38,950 nucleotides of DNA, from positions 1-38,950 of the forward strand of contig NZ_JAEEAP010000033.1 in assembly GCF_016103465.1 (NCBI RefSeq), in the 5' to 3' direction. The notes beneath the pieces were generated by a model that did no database searches, had not been told where the DNA came from, and saw nothing but the letters and a program-made list of their open reading frames with translations. Every line of letters begins with the position of its first letter. The stretch's first letter is position 1. Positions 1 to 9,137 of the stretch are shown here, one piece after another. The position numbers and the translations under genes were made by a program. The stretch comes from Streptomyces sabulosicollis (GTDB lineage: Bacteria; Actinomycetota; Actinomycetes; Streptomycetales; Streptomycetaceae).

Positions 1-106
1 ACTTTTGCCCTTCTTCTCATTTATTTTTTTTTTTTTAAATATTACGACGACCCCCGAGATCTACACTCGACTAGTCGTCGGCAGCGTCAGATTGTATAAG
101 AGACAG
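1..106 (+). other. Sequencing adapter artefact (Illumina P5 / Nextera)
   Basis: This is not genomic sequence. After an A/T-rich, T-homopolymer stretch (1-37), positions 38-66 resemble the P5 flow-cell oligo with four mismatches in its first 21 bases and an exact GATCTACAC end. Positions 67-74 read TCGACTAG, which I recall as Nextera i5 index S513. Positions 75-88 are TCGTCGGCAGCGTC, the Nextera read-1 adapter. Positions 89-106 are the Tn5 mosaic end, ending TATAAGAGACAG with one G missing. The order P5-index-adapter-mosaic end is exactly that of a library molecule. The mismatches suggest an error-prone read or a low-quality contig tip. Any start codon called here is false. Confidence 0.97.
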
Positions 107-760
107 CCCCCGGCCCGCGCCGCCGTGGCCTCCCTGGTGCCCGGCCGCGGTCAGGAGTGGGTCGCCGAGGCAGCCCGCCGCGGCAGCAGGGTCTTCGCGG
201 ACGTCGGCTGGGACGACACCGGCCGCTGGGACCCGGCCGACCTCGCCGAGCTGGAGCACTGCGAGGCGTTCCTGCCCAACGCCGAGGAGGCGATGCGCTA
301 CACCCGCACCGACTGCCCGCGCGCCGCCGCCCGGGCCCTGGCCGACCTGGTCCCGCTCGCCGTCGTCACGCTCGGCTCCGAGGGGGCGTACGCGGTGGAC
401 GGCCGCACCGGCGAGACCGCCGAGGTGCCCGCGATCTCGGTGGAGGCCCTGGACCCGACCGGGGCCGGGGACGTCTTCGTCGCCGGTTTCATCACCGGCA
501 CGCTCGCCGGGTGGCCCCTCGCCGACCGGCTGGCCTTCGCCGGGCTGACCGCCGCGCTGTCGGTGCAGGAGTTCGGCGGCTCGCTGTCGGCGCCCGGCTG
601 GGTCGAGATCGCCGCCTGGTGGCAGCACTCCCGCGCCTACGACGACCAGCCCGCCCGCGCGCTGCGCCGCTACGCCTTCCTCGACCGGTTGCTCCCGGCC
701 GCCGCCCGCCCCTGGCCGCTGCGCCGGGCCGTCCCGACGATCGGTTTCCGCCAGGCGTAG
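107..760 (+). CDS. PfkB-family carbohydrate kinase, 3' part only
   Basis: C-terminal about 217 residues of a ribokinase/PfkB sugar kinase, which phosphorylates a sugar or nucleoside with ATP. The PfkB signature is clear: DPTGAGDVFVAGF at about residues 108-120 of the fragment, with the GAGD anion hole and catalytic Asp. An NAEEAMRYT segment and an AVVTLGSEGAYAV strand, both typical of the family, precede it. The N-terminal substrate-binding part (roughly 80-100 residues) is missing because the contig starts inside the gene. The open frame continues upstream through the adapter by chance, so an ATG at position 5 is spurious. Substrate cannot be told from this fragment. Confidence 0.9.
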   Translation, partial: PPARAAVASLVPGRGQEWVAEAARRGSRVFADVGWDDTGRWDPADLAELEHCEAFLPNAEEAMRYTRTDCPRAAARALADLVPLAVVTLGSEGAYAVDGRTGETAEVPAISVEALDPTGAGDVFVAGFITGTLAGWPLADRLAFAGLTAALSVQEFGGSLSAPGWVEIAAWWQHSRAYDDQPARALRRYAFLDRLLPAAARPWPLRRAVPTIGFRQA

Positions 761-771
761 CGCCGGGCGTG

Positions 772-815
772 GCGCCGGATCCTCCGGGGCCCGGGGCCCG
801 GATCATCCGGGGCGC
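772..815 (+). terminator. Candidate terminator after the PfkB kinase gene
   Basis: Imperfect inverted repeat: GCGCCGGAT at 772-780 matches ATCCGGGGCGC at 805-815 apart from two extra Gs. A second GC-rich match (CCTCCGGGGCCC / GGGCCCGG) lies inside. It sits just past the kinase stop and ahead of phoH, where a terminator is expected. There is no T-tract, as is common in Streptomyces. Confidence 0.4.
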
Positions 816-963
816 GGGAGGCTCCAGGTGGGCGGGGTGATGAGCGGATAGGAGTAAAAGGGCTCGGGTGTTGTCGGTGCTCCGTCGTACCCTTGGAAGC
901 CAAGGTTGTCGAGCGGCGAGAACCCTTGTACCAGGAGGTAGAAGCAGGCCAGAGAGCCGGCCC

Positions 964-1968
<1,005 letters not shown>

Positions 1969-1980
1969 CCACGAACCCCC

Positions 1981-2478
1981 ATGGCGATCGACGTCAACAA
2001 CGAATCCGGAACCGATATCGACGAGCGGGCGGTGCTGGACATCGCCCGCTACGCGCTCGCCCGGATGCGTATCCACCCGCTCTCCGAGCTCTCGGTGATC
2101 GTCGTCGACGCCGACGCCATGGAGCAGCTGCACATCCAGTGGATGGATCTGCCGGGTCCGACCGATGTCATGTCCTTCCCGATGGACGAGCTGCGTCCGC
2201 CGGCCAAGGACGACGAGGAGCCCCCGCAGGGCCTCCTCGGGGACATCGTGCTCTGTCCCGAGGTGGCCAAGAAGCAGGGGGAGGAGGCGCCGACCGGGCA
2301 CTCCATGGACGAGGAGCTCCAGCTGCTCACCGTCCACGGCGTCCTCCACCTCCTCGGCTATGACCACGAGGAGGCGGACGAGCGCGCCGAGATGTTCGGC
2401 CTCCAGGCCGCCATCGTCGACGGCTGGCGCGCGGAGCAGGGCATCACCGGCCCCTCCCCGGCCCCCACCGTCCGATGA
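1981..2478 (+). CDS. ybeY: Endoribonuclease YbeY (rRNA maturation factor)
   Basis: 165-residue zinc-dependent RNase that processes the 3' end of 16S rRNA and takes part in ribosome quality control. The zinc motif [11 protein letters not shown] lies at residues 119-129, giving the three His ligands H119, H123 and H129. The DVMSFPMDE strand at 62-70 is also typical. It lies 12 nt after phoH and overlaps the next gene by 4 nt (ATGA at 2475), so translation is probably coupled. The gene order phoH-ybeY-corC is the usual actinobacterial one. The length is normal. Confidence 0.96.
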   Translation: MAIDVNNESGTDIDERAVLDIARYALARMRIHPLSELSVIVVDADAMEQLHIQWMDLPGPTDVMSFPMDELRPPAKDDEEPPQGLLGDIVLCPEVAKKQGEEAPTGHSMDEELQLLTVHGVLHLLGYDHEEADERAEMFGLQAAIVDGWRAEQGITGPSPAPTVR

Positions 2479-3785
2479 GCGCTCAGCTCGTCACCGCGGC
2501 CGTGCTGCTGGTCGTGGTGGCCTGGCTGGCGGCGTGCGCGGAGGCCGGTCTCGCCCGCACCACCCGGTTCCGCGCCGAGGAGGCCGTGCGCTCCGGGCGG
2601 CGGGGCAGCGCCAAGCTGATGCTCGTCGCCGAGGACCCCACCCGCTATCTCAATGTGGCGCTGCTGGTCCGGGTCGCCTGCGAGGTCGCGGCGGGCGCGG
2701 TTGTCACGTTCGCGAGTCTGCGCGAGTTCCCCGAGACCTGGAAGGCGCTGACCGTCGCGATCGGCGTCATGGTCCTGGTGTCGTACGTGGCCGTCGGCGT
2801 CTCCCCGCGCACCATCGGCGCCCAGCATCCGCTCAACACCGCGACCGCGGCCGCCTATGTGCTGCTGCCGCTGGCCCGCGTCATGGGCCCCATCCCGCCG
2901 CTGCTGATCCTCCTCGGTAACGCGCTCACACCCGGCAAGGGCTTCCGCAAGGGCCCGTTCGCCTCCGAGGCCGAGCTGCGCGCCCTGGTGGACCTCGCCG
3001 AGCAGGAGTCGCTGATCGAGGACGAGGAGCGGCGCATGGTCCACTCCGTCTTCGAGCTCGGCGACACCCTGGTGCGCGAGGTGATGGTGCCGCGCACCGA
3101 CCTCGTGGTCATCGAGCGCTACAAGACCATCCGGCAGGCCCTCACCCTCGCGCTGCGCTCCGGCTTCTCCCGGATCCCGGTAACCGGGGAGAACGAGGAC
3201 GACATCGTCGGGATCGTCTACCTCAAGGACCTGGTCCGCAAGACCCACATCAACCGTGAGGCCGAGGCCGAGCTGGTCTCCACCGCGATGCGGCCCGCCG
3301 CCTTCGTCCCGGACACCAAGAACGCGGGCGACCTGCTGCGCGAGATGCAGCAGGAGCGCAACCACGTCGCGGTGGTGATCGACGAGTACGGCGGCACGGC
3401 CGGGATCGTGACCATCGAGGACATCCTCGAGGAGATCGTCGGTGAGATCACCGATGAGTACGACCGCGAGCTGCCGCCCGTCGAGGACCTCGGTGACGGC
3501 ACCCACCGGGTGACCGCCCGGCTCGCCCTGGGTGACCTCGGGGAGCTGTACGACACCCATCTGGAGGACGAGGACGTCGAGACGGTGGGCGGGCTGCTCG
3601 CCAAGGCGCTGGGCCGGGTGCCGATCGCGGGAGCCAAGGCCGAGGTGGACGTCCCCGAGGGCGGTGTGGATCCCGCGCTCAAGGCGCTGCGGCTGACCGC
3701 CGAGTCCCCGGCGGGCCGCCGCAACCGGATCGTCACGGTGCTGGTCGAGCCGGTCCGCGAAACCGCCCCGGCCGAGCCGGAGTAG
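2475..3785 (+). CDS. CorC/HlyC-like membrane protein with CBS domains
   Basis: 436-residue hemolysin-family (CorC/CNNM-type) integral membrane protein, thought to act in divalent cation efflux or homeostasis. The N-terminal DUF21 part has hydrophobic segments at about 1-22 ([22 protein letters not shown]), 60-80, 90-115 and 120-150. Residues about 195-315 hold a CBS pair with the typical [12 protein letters not shown] entry, [19 protein letters not shown] and [20 protein letters not shown]. The C-terminal part (about 335-425) is the CorC_HlyC transporter-associated domain. The start overlaps ybeY by 4 nt. A strong GC hairpin closes the unit at 3805. Confidence 0.92.
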   Translation: MSAQLVTAAVLLVVVAWLAACAEAGLARTTRFRAEEAVRSGRRGSAKLMLVAEDPTRYLNVALLVRVACEVAAGAVVTFASLREFPETWKALTVAIGVMVLVSYVAVGVSPRTIGAQHPLNTATAAAYVLLPLARVMGPIPPLLILLGNALTPGKGFRKGPFASEAELRALVDLAEQESLIEDEERRMVHSVFELGDTLVREVMVPRTDLVVIERYKTIRQALTLALRSGFSRIPVTGENEDDIVGIVYLKDLVRKTHINREAEAELVSTAMRPAAFVPDTKNAGDLLREMQQERNHVAVVIDEYGGTAGIVTIEDILEEIVGEITDEYDRELPPVEDLGDGTHRVTARLALGDLGELYDTHLEDEDVETVGGLLAKALGRVPIAGAKAEVDVPEGGVDPALKALRLTAESPAGRRNRIVTVLVEPVRETAPAEPE

Positions 3786-3804
3786 GCCCCGCACAAGCCG
3801 TGAC

Positions 3805-3836
3805 GCGGCCCCGTCCACACCCGTGGGCGGGGCCGC
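3805..3836 (+). terminator. Terminator after corC
   Basis: Perfect 9-bp inverted repeat GCGGCCCCG (3805-3813) / CGGGGCCGC (3828-3836) with a 14-nt loop, starting 20 nt past the corC stop. No T-tract, as is usual for Streptomyces. Confidence 0.7.
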
Positions 3837-4044
3837 GCCGTCATGCCCGGCCGTTCCGGCCCGGCTCGCCTCCCGCGCTCCCGTGGCACGCGCCGGGCGT
3901 GGCACCCGCCTGCGCGAGCGGCCCGTCGCGCCAGCGCATCGGCAACGCGCGGTCCGCGCTGCGCCATCTGGGTGGAATAGCCGTCCGCTCTCTGGCCCAT
4001 CTGGCGTAGGCGCCCGCTTACTTGCAGATACCGACTGGTGGGTC

Positions 4045-4159
4045 GCCCATACCTCTGTCGGGGGACAGCCGTCCTGCCTGCTTTGACGTAGGCAGGTCGG
4101 CCGTATGGGCACCCCCGCACAGAGGCCAAGGCTCCGCGCGGCATGCGCCGCGCGGAGCC
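4045..4159 (+). promoter_or_regulatory. Structured leader upstream of the Ig-repeat gene
   Basis: The 417-nt gap between corC and the Ig-repeat gene holds an unusual set of paired segments. CCTCTGTCGGGGG (4052-4064) is complementary to CCCCCGCACAGAGG (4112-4125) but for one extra C. Inside it CCTGCCT (4073-4079) pairs with AGGCAGG (4090-4096). GCCCATA (4045-4051) pairs with TATGGGC (4104-4110), which crosses the first stem and so would be a pseudoknot or an alternative fold. A perfect 13-bp stem follows: GGCTCCGCGCGGC (4130-4142), loop ATGC, GCCGCGCGGAGCC (4147-4159), ending 43 nt before the ATG. I do not recognise it as a known riboswitch. It could be a regulatory RNA, a terminator plus promoter region, or DNA-level inverted repeats. 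The rest of the gap (3840-4040) shows nothing clear. Confidence 0.55.
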
Positions 4160-4202
4160 GGGCGGCTCATCCCCCTGAGATCAGGAAAGGGCGGCCGCTT
4201 CC

Positions 4203-7184
4203 ATGTCCACCACCACGGTGACCTCCACGCCGAATCCCTCCGTCTTCGGTCAATCCGTCACCTACACCGCCAACGTCACCGGTATCACCGCCGGGACCCC
4301 TCCGTGGGGGGACGTGACCTTCGTCATCGCCGGTGGCCCGACCATCGGCCCCGTGACGCTCACCCCCACCGGGCCCGACTCCGGCACGGCCAGCGTGACC
4401 GACGCGTCCCTCGCCGTCGGCTCCCATCTGGTCACGGCGAACTTCGTCAACTCCACCGATCCTCTGGACAATTCGTCCGGCACGACCATCCAGCAGGTCA
4501 ACCAGTCGGCGACCACCACCACGGTCACCTTCGTCCCGCCCGCGCCCGTCTGCGGCGAGACGGTGACCCTGACCGCCAGTGTGGCGGCGGTGCCTCCCGG
4601 CAGCGGCACCCCCACCGGCACGGTCACCTTCATCATCAGCGCCGACGGGCCCACGGTGACCGGGACTCTCGACGGGGCCGGGAACGCCTCCGTGACCGTT
4701 CCCGCCCTGAGTGTGGGCACGCACCAGGTCGCCGCGTTCTACAACGGTGACACCAGCTTCGCCCCGTCCAACTCGCCCTTGACGCCGCTCACCATCAACC
4801 CCGCGGCCTCGACCACGACCCTCACCACCTCCCCCGCCTCGCCGGTCTGCGGTGAGGACGTGACCCTGTGCGCCCAGGTGGCCGTCGTCGCGCCCGGCAC
4901 CTGCACCCCGACGGGCACGGTGACGTTCACCGTCACCGGCGGTCCGACGCTCACGGGCACCCTGGACGCGACCGGCCAGGCGTGCGTGACCACCAGCGCC
5001 ATCCCGGTGGGGACCCATGCCGTGACGGCCACCTACAACGGCAACGGGGACGTCGCGGGCTCGAACGACACCGGATCGGTGACGGTCGGTCAGGGAGCCT
5101 CGACGACGACGGTCTCGGTGACCCCGGCCGCACCGGTCTGCGGTGAGTCGATCACCATCTGCGCCCAGGTGACGGTGTCGCCGCCGAGCACCTGTATGCC
5201 CACCGGCACGGTGACCTTCGTGATCGCCGGTGGCCCGACCCTGACGGGCACGCTGGACGCGACCGGCCAGGCGTGCGTGACCACCAACGCGCTGACCGCG
5301 GGGTCCTACACCGTGACCGCCACCTACGGGGGCAGCACGGACATCGGGAGTTCCAGCGGCTCCGCGTCGTTCACCGTCGGCCAGGGCGTCTCGGGGATCT
5401 CGGCGAACATCTCGCCCAGCCCGTCCGTCTGCGGTGAGCCGGTGACCATCTGCGCGGACGTGGACGTCGCGCCGCCCAGTACCTGTGTCCCCACCGGGAA
5501 CGTGACGTTCGCCGTCTCCGGTGGCCCGACGCTCACGGGCACGCTGGACGCGACCGGTCAGGCGTGTGTGACGACCAGCGCCATCCCGGTCGGCGCGCAC
5601 AGCCTGACCATCACCTACCCGGGCGACGGGGACGTCCTGGGCTCGACGGTAACCCTTCCCCTGACGGTGAATCAGGCGACCTCGACCACCACGCTGACCA
5701 TCACGCCTCCCGTAGCGTCGTGCGGCGAGGCGATCACCCTGTGCGCCCAGGTCACCACGACACCGCCGGGGACCTGCACCCCGACCGGAACGGTCACCTT
5801 CACGATCGCGGGCGGACCGACCCTGACCGGGACGCTCGACGCGAACGGCCAGGCGTGCGTGACGACGAGCGCCATCCCGGTCGGCACCCACGCGGTGACG
5901 GCCACCTACTCCGGTGACACCGGCGTCGCGGGTTCGTCCGCCACCGGGTCCGTCACGGTCAACCAGGGCGTCTCCACCACGACCCTGAGCTTCCTGCCCA
6001 CCTCCCCGGTGTGCGGCCAGCCGGTGACCCTGTGCGCCCAGGTGACGGTCGTGGCGCCCGGCACCTGCACCCCGACCGGAACGGTGACGTTCACGATCGC
6101 GGGTGGTCCGACCCTGACCGGGACGCTCGACGCGAACGGCCAGGCGTGTGTGACGACGAGCGCCATCCCGGTGGGCACGCACGCGGTGACGGCCGCCTAT
6201 GCGGGCAACACGGGCGTGGCGGGCTCCTCGGCGTCCGGCTCCATCACCGTCGGCCAGGCCGCGTCCACGACCGCGCTGACCATCACGCCCGCCTCCCCGG
6301 TGTGCGGCCAGCCGGTGACCCTGTGCGCGCAGGTGACCACGACGGCGCCCGGCACCTGCGCCCCGACCGGGACGGTGACGTTCACGATCGCGGGCGGTCC
6401 GACGCTGACCGGGACGCTGAACGCCAGTGGTCAGGCGTGTGTGACGACGAGCGCCATCCCGGTGGGGACGCACGCGGTGACGGCCTCGTACGGGGGCAAC
6501 ACGGGCGTGGCGGGCTCCTCGGGGTCCGGCTCCGTCACCGTCGGCCAGGCGACCACCACGACCACGCTCACCTCCTCGCCGAACCCGTCCGCCCCCGGCC
6601 AGACCGTGACCTTCACCGCCACCGTGACCGCGGTGCCCCCGGCGACGGGCACCCCGACCGGAACCGTCACCTTCGTGATCAGCGGCGGGCCCACCCTCAC
6701 CGGTACGCTCAACGCCTCCGGACAGGCCACCGTCAGCACCAACACCCTCACCACCGGGGCGCACACGGTCACCGCCACCTACGGCGGCGACACCTGCTTC
6801 GCCGGTTCCACCTCGCCGACGATCACCCAGAACGTGGTCGCGGCGCCGACCGGGACCACCGTGACCGCCACCCCGGCCACCATCCGGCTGCGGTTCAACG
6901 GCACGCTGATCATCCCGACCCTGAGCGCGACGCTGAGGGACGCGTCGAACAATCCGATCCCCGGCCAGACCCTCACCTTCGTCGCCAACTCCGTGCTGGG
7001 CCCGATCATGCTGGGCAGTGCGGTCACCAACGCCAGCGGCACGGCCACGCTCAGCAATGTCACGGTCCCGCCGACCGTGCTCACCGCCTCGACGTACACC
7101 GCCTCCTTCGCGGGCGCTCCGGGCCTGAGCCCGTCGTCGGGTTCGGCCTCGCTGACCTTCCAGCCGACTCCGATCCTCCCGTAA
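4203..7184 (+). CDS. Ig-like domain repeat protein, nine repeats with a Cys-patterned core
   Basis: 993-residue protein made of nine bacterial Ig-like repeats of about 97 residues, plus a distinct C-terminal Big_1-like domain (about 885-993). Each repeat carries a version of PTGTVTFxIxGGPTLTGTLDA and G(T/A)HAVTATYxGxxxVAGS. Repeats 3-8 share four cysteines (VCGE/Q, LCAQV or ICAQV, GTCxP, GQACVTT), enough for two disulphides each. Repeats 1 and 9 lack this set, and repeat 2 keeps only VCGE. The domains suggest an extracellular, adhesive or structural role, but there is no signal peptide, membrane segment or sorting motif at either end, so export would need another route. AGGAAAGG lies 12 nt before the ATG. 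The gene splits an otherwise conserved housekeeping run, which suggests a later insertion. Repeats 6-8 are nearly identical in DNA, so copy number may vary or be mis-assembled. Confidence 0.85.
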   Translation: MSTTTVTSTPNPSVFGQSVTYTANVTGITAGTPPWGDVTFVIAGGPTIGPVTLTPTGPDSGTASVTDASLAVGSHLVTANFVNSTDPLDNSSGTTIQQVNQSATTTTVTFVPPAPVCGETVTLTASVAAVPPGSGTPTGTVTFIISADGPTVTGTLDGAGNASVTVPALSVGTHQVAAFYNGDTSFAPSNSPLTPLTINPAASTTTLTTSPASPVCGEDVTLCAQVAVVAPGTCTPTGTVTFTVTGGPTLTGTLDATGQACVTTSAIPVGTHAVTATYNGNGDVAGSNDTGSVTVGQGASTTTVSVTPAAPVCGESITICAQVTVSPPSTCMPTGTVTFVIAGGPTLTGTLDATGQACVTTNALTAGSYTVTATYGGSTDIGSSSGSASFTVGQGVSGISANISPSPSVCGEPVTICADVDVAPPSTCVPTGNVTFAVSGGPTLTGTLDATGQACVTTSAIPVGAHSLTITYPGDGDVLGSTVTLPLTVNQATSTTTLTITPPVASCGEAITLCAQVTTTPPGTCTPTGTVTFTIAGGPTLTGTLDANGQACVTTSAIPVGTHAVTATYSGDTGVAGSSATGSVTVNQGVSTTTLSFLPTSPVCGQPVTLCAQVTVVAPGTCTPTGTVTFTIAGGPTLTGTLDANGQACVTTSAIPVGTHAVTAAYAGNTGVAGSSASGSITVGQAASTTALTITPASPVCGQPVTLCAQVTTTAPGTCAPTGTVTFTIAGGPTLTGTLNASGQACVTTSAIPVGTHAVTASYGGNTGVAGSSGSGSVTVGQATTTTTLTSSPNPSAPGQTVTFTATVTAVPPATGTPTGTVTFVISGGPTLTGTLNASGQATVSTNTLTTGAHTVTATYGGDTCFAGSTSPTITQNVVAAPTGTTVTATPATIRLRFNGTLIIPTLSATLRDASNNPIPGQTLTFVANSVLGPIMLGSAVTNASGTATLSNVTVPPTVLTASTYTASFAGAPGLSPSSGSASLTFQPTPILP

Positions 7185-7231
7185 GGACGCCGATCCTCCC
7201 GTAAGGACCGACGCCGATCCCCCCGTAAGGA
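7170..7231 (+). repeat. Three tandem copies at the Ig-gene stop codon
   Basis: Three near-identical 18-bp cores CCGATCCTCCCGTAAGGA at 7170-7187, 7190-7207 and 7214-7231 (the last has one C/T change). The TAA stop of the Ig-repeat gene (7182-7184) lies in the first copy, so the last codons and stop are part of the repeat. Confidence 0.85.
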
Positions 7232-7259
7232 GCTGACGACAACCCGCGCACCGCGTATC

Positions 7260-7297
7260 GCCCGCGCCGGGCCGCCGCACCGCGGCCCGGCGCGGGC
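7260..7297 (+). terminator. Strong terminator after the Ig-repeat gene
   Basis: Perfect 16-bp stem GCCCGCGCCGGGCCGC (7260-7275) / GCGGCCCGGCGCGGGC (7282-7297) with a 6-nt loop, between the Ig-repeat gene and the next gene. It isolates the inserted gene from the downstream deaminase-like/era unit. Confidence 0.75.
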
Positions 7298-7352
7298 CGC
7301 GGTGTGCCCACCGGCGTCACCGCCGGTCAACGCCCCGCATATGCTCATCCGC

Positions 7353-7703
7353 ATGAGCGAAGCAGCGCAGTTGGACCCCGAAGACCGCAAGATCATCACG
7401 CTGGCCCGCTCCGCGCGGGCCCGTAACTCCGTGCCGGAGGGCGCGGCCGTCCGCGATGAGACGGGGCGTACGTACGTCGCCGGGACGGTGGCCCTCGACT
7501 CGCTGAAGCTGAGCGCCCTGCGGACCGCCGTCGCCATGGCCGTGGCGAGCGGTGCCACGTCGCTGGAGGCCGCGGCCGTGGTGACCGACGCGGAGAGCGC
7601 GTCCGAGGAGGACCGCGCGGCCGTCCGGGACCTCGGCGGGGCCGGGACCCCGGTGCTGCTGGCGGGCCCCGACGGCACCTTGCGGGCCACGCTGGACGCC
7701 TGA
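7353..7703 (+). CDS. Cytidine deaminase-like protein without zinc ligands
   Basis: 116-residue protein with the cytidine deaminase fold pattern, found next to era in actinomycetes. Residues about 10-85 align with the family core (RNSVPEGAAVRDETGRTYVAGTVALDS). The zinc motif that should read CAER reads LSALRTA here, and there is no PCGxC motif. The Cys ligands and catalytic Glu are therefore missing, and deaminase activity is unlikely. A regulatory or purely structural role is possible. ATG 7353 is preferred over 7341. TATGCT at 7340-7345 lies exactly 7 nt upstream and looks like a -10 box for a leaderless mRNA. The gene is 83 nt upstream of era. Confidence 0.75.
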   Translation: MSEAAQLDPEDRKIITLARSARARNSVPEGAAVRDETGRTYVAGTVALDSLKLSALRTAVAMAVASGATSLEAAAVVTDAESASEEDRAAVRDLGGAGTPVLLAGPDGTLRATLDA

Positions 7704-7786
7704 CCGCGTCGCAACCGCCCTCGGCGGTCGTGCGGGGCCGGGACGGCTGGTCCGAGCGGGTCGGGGCATCGGGGAGAATGGGGGCC

Positions 7787-8743
7787 ATGACTGCCGGTAC
7801 CTCCCCGTCCCCGACCGAGCGGCGGGAGACCCCGCACCGCTCGGGCTTCGCCTGCTTCGTCGGCCGCCCCAACGCGGGCAAGTCGACCCTGACCAACGCG
7901 CTGGTGGGGACGAAGGTCGCGATCACCTCGAACCGCCCGCAGACCACCCGTCACACCGTCCGCGGCATCGTGCACCGCCCCGACGCCCAGCTGGTGCTCG
8001 TCGACACCCCCGGTCTGCACAAGCCGCGCACCCTGCTCGGCGAGCGGCTCAACGATGTGGTGCGCACCACCTGGGCCGAGGTCGACGTCATCGGCTTCTG
8101 TCTGCCCGCCGACCAGAAGCTGGGCCCCGGCGACCGCTACATCGCCACCGAGCTCGCGGGCATCAAGAAGACCCCCAAGGTCGCGATCGTCACCAAGACC
8201 GACCTGGTCGAGCCCGAGCAGCTGGCCCAGCAGCTGCTCGCCATCGACCGGCTCGGCACGGAGCTGGGCATCGAGTGGGCCGAGATCGTCCCCGTGTCAG
8301 CCGTAGGTGACCAGCAAGTGGATCTGCTGGCGGATCTGCTGGTCCCGCTGCTCCCGGAGGGCCCGTCGCTCTACCCCGAGGGCGACCTTACGGATGAGCC
8401 GGAGCAGGTCATGGTGGCCGAGCTGATCCGGGAGGCCGCGCTGGAGGGCGTACGGGACGAACTGCCGCACTCCATCGCGGTGGTGGTGGAGGAGATGCTG
8501 CCCCGCGAGGGCCGTCCCGCGGACCGGCCGCTCCTGGACGTCCACGCCAACCTCTACATCGAGCGGCCCAGCCAGAAGGGCATCATCATCGGACCCAAGG
8601 GCCGCCGTCTGAAGGACGTGGGCACCAAGTCCCGCAAGCACATCGAGGCGCTGCTGGGGACGCCGGTCTTCCTCGATCTGCACGTGAAGGTCGCCAAGGA
8701 CTGGCAGCGTGATCCGAAGCAGTTGCGGAAGCTGGGGTTCTGA
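7787..8743 (+). CDS. era: GTPase Era
   Basis: 318-residue GTPase that binds the 3' end of 16S rRNA during 30S assembly. The G1 motif is GRPNAGKST near residue 25, G3 is DTPGLHKP, G4 is TKTD and G5 is VSA. The C-terminal KH domain has GIIIGPKGRRLKDVG followed by FLDLHVKVAKDWQRD. The ATG at 7787 is favoured over upstream starts at 7730 and 7778. GGGGAGA lies about 9-10 nt upstream, although GAGAAT at 7774-7779 also sits 7 nt upstream and could be a -10 box. Linkage with ybeY and phoH is the usual ribosome-assembly cluster, here interrupted by the Ig-repeat gene. Confidence 0.97.
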   Translation: MTAGTSPSPTERRETPHRSGFACFVGRPNAGKSTLTNALVGTKVAITSNRPQTTRHTVRGIVHRPDAQLVLVDTPGLHKPRTLLGERLNDVVRTTWAEVDVIGFCLPADQKLGPGDRYIATELAGIKKTPKVAIVTKTDLVEPEQLAQQLLAIDRLGTELGIEWAEIVPVSAVGDQQVDLLADLLVPLLPEGPSLYPEGDLTDEPEQVMVAELIREAALEGVRDELPHSIAVVVEEMLPREGRPADRPLLDVHANLYIERPSQKGIIIGPKGRRLKDVGTKSRKHIEALLGTPVFLDLHVKVAKDWQRDPKQLRKLGF

Positions 8744-8766
8744 GCCTGACGGCGGGTGAGCCCCGG

Positions 8767-8854
8767 CCGCGTGGGCCGTGCGCGCCTTCCGCGTGGGCCG
8801 TGCGCGCCTTCCGTATGGGCCCTGTGCGTCTTCCGCGTGGGCCCTACGCGCCTT
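8767..8854 (+). repeat. 22-bp tandem repeat, four copies
   Basis: Four head-to-tail 22-bp units (8767-8788, 8789-8810, 8811-8832, 8833-8854) with core CGTGGGCCGTGCGCGCCTT. Units 1 and 2 are identical and units 3 and 4 have a few changes. The last unit holds the stop codon of the emfourin gene read on the other strand (8844-8846). Confidence 0.9.
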
Positions 8855-9110
8855 CCTTCAGCACCGCGCGGATCAGCTCCCGCTGGGCGTCGCTCAGATG
8901 GGGATCCGCGGCGTGGACGGTGCGGCCGTCGACGGTGATCTCGTACAGGAAGCCGTCGGGCACGCCGCGGGCGGCCGTGGTGCGGCCGGTCTCGACGGCC
9001 TGGTGGGCCAGGGCGTCCAGATGGGTGGCGTCGGGCCGGCCGGTGGTGTCCAGCTCGGCCCGGCGCTCGATTCCGGCGAATCCGCCGGTGCGGGTGACGG
9101 AGATGCGCAT
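8844..9110 (-). CDS. Emfourin-like inhibitor of M4 (protealysin-type) protease
   Basis: 88-residue protein like emfourin, the small proteinaceous inhibitor encoded beside protealysin-like M4 proteases. Visible features are the RISVTRTGGFAGIERRAEL N-terminal strand pair, a central helix (ATHLDALAHQAVE) and GFLYEITVDGRTV followed by an acidic-basic helix. It starts 27 nt downstream of the M4 protease stop on the same strand, so the two form an operon. The partner's presence is the main support for the role, probably intracellular protection. There is no signal peptide. The last codons lie in the 22-bp tandem repeat. Confidence 0.85.
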   Translation of the reverse strand: MRISVTRTGGFAGIERRAELDTTGRPDATHLDALAHQAVETGRTTAARGVPDGFLYEITVDGRTVHAADPHLSDAQRELIRAVLKEGA

Positions 9111-9137
9111 GGCTCCATCACTACCCGATGGCGTGGT

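Noticed and set aside
5-106. ATG at position 5 as start of the PfkB kinase
   Set aside because: It lies in adapter sequence. The frame is open there only by chance.
4083-4109. TTGACG ... TATGGG as promoter of the Ig-repeat gene
   Set aside because: The spacer is only 15 nt and both boxes lie inside the paired segments. Possible but not convincing.
4167-7280. A 1037-codon open frame on the minus strand opposite the Ig-repeat gene
   Set aside because: It is a GC-bias shadow: Arg/Gly/His-rich with no domain, and fully antisense to a clearly conserved repeat gene.
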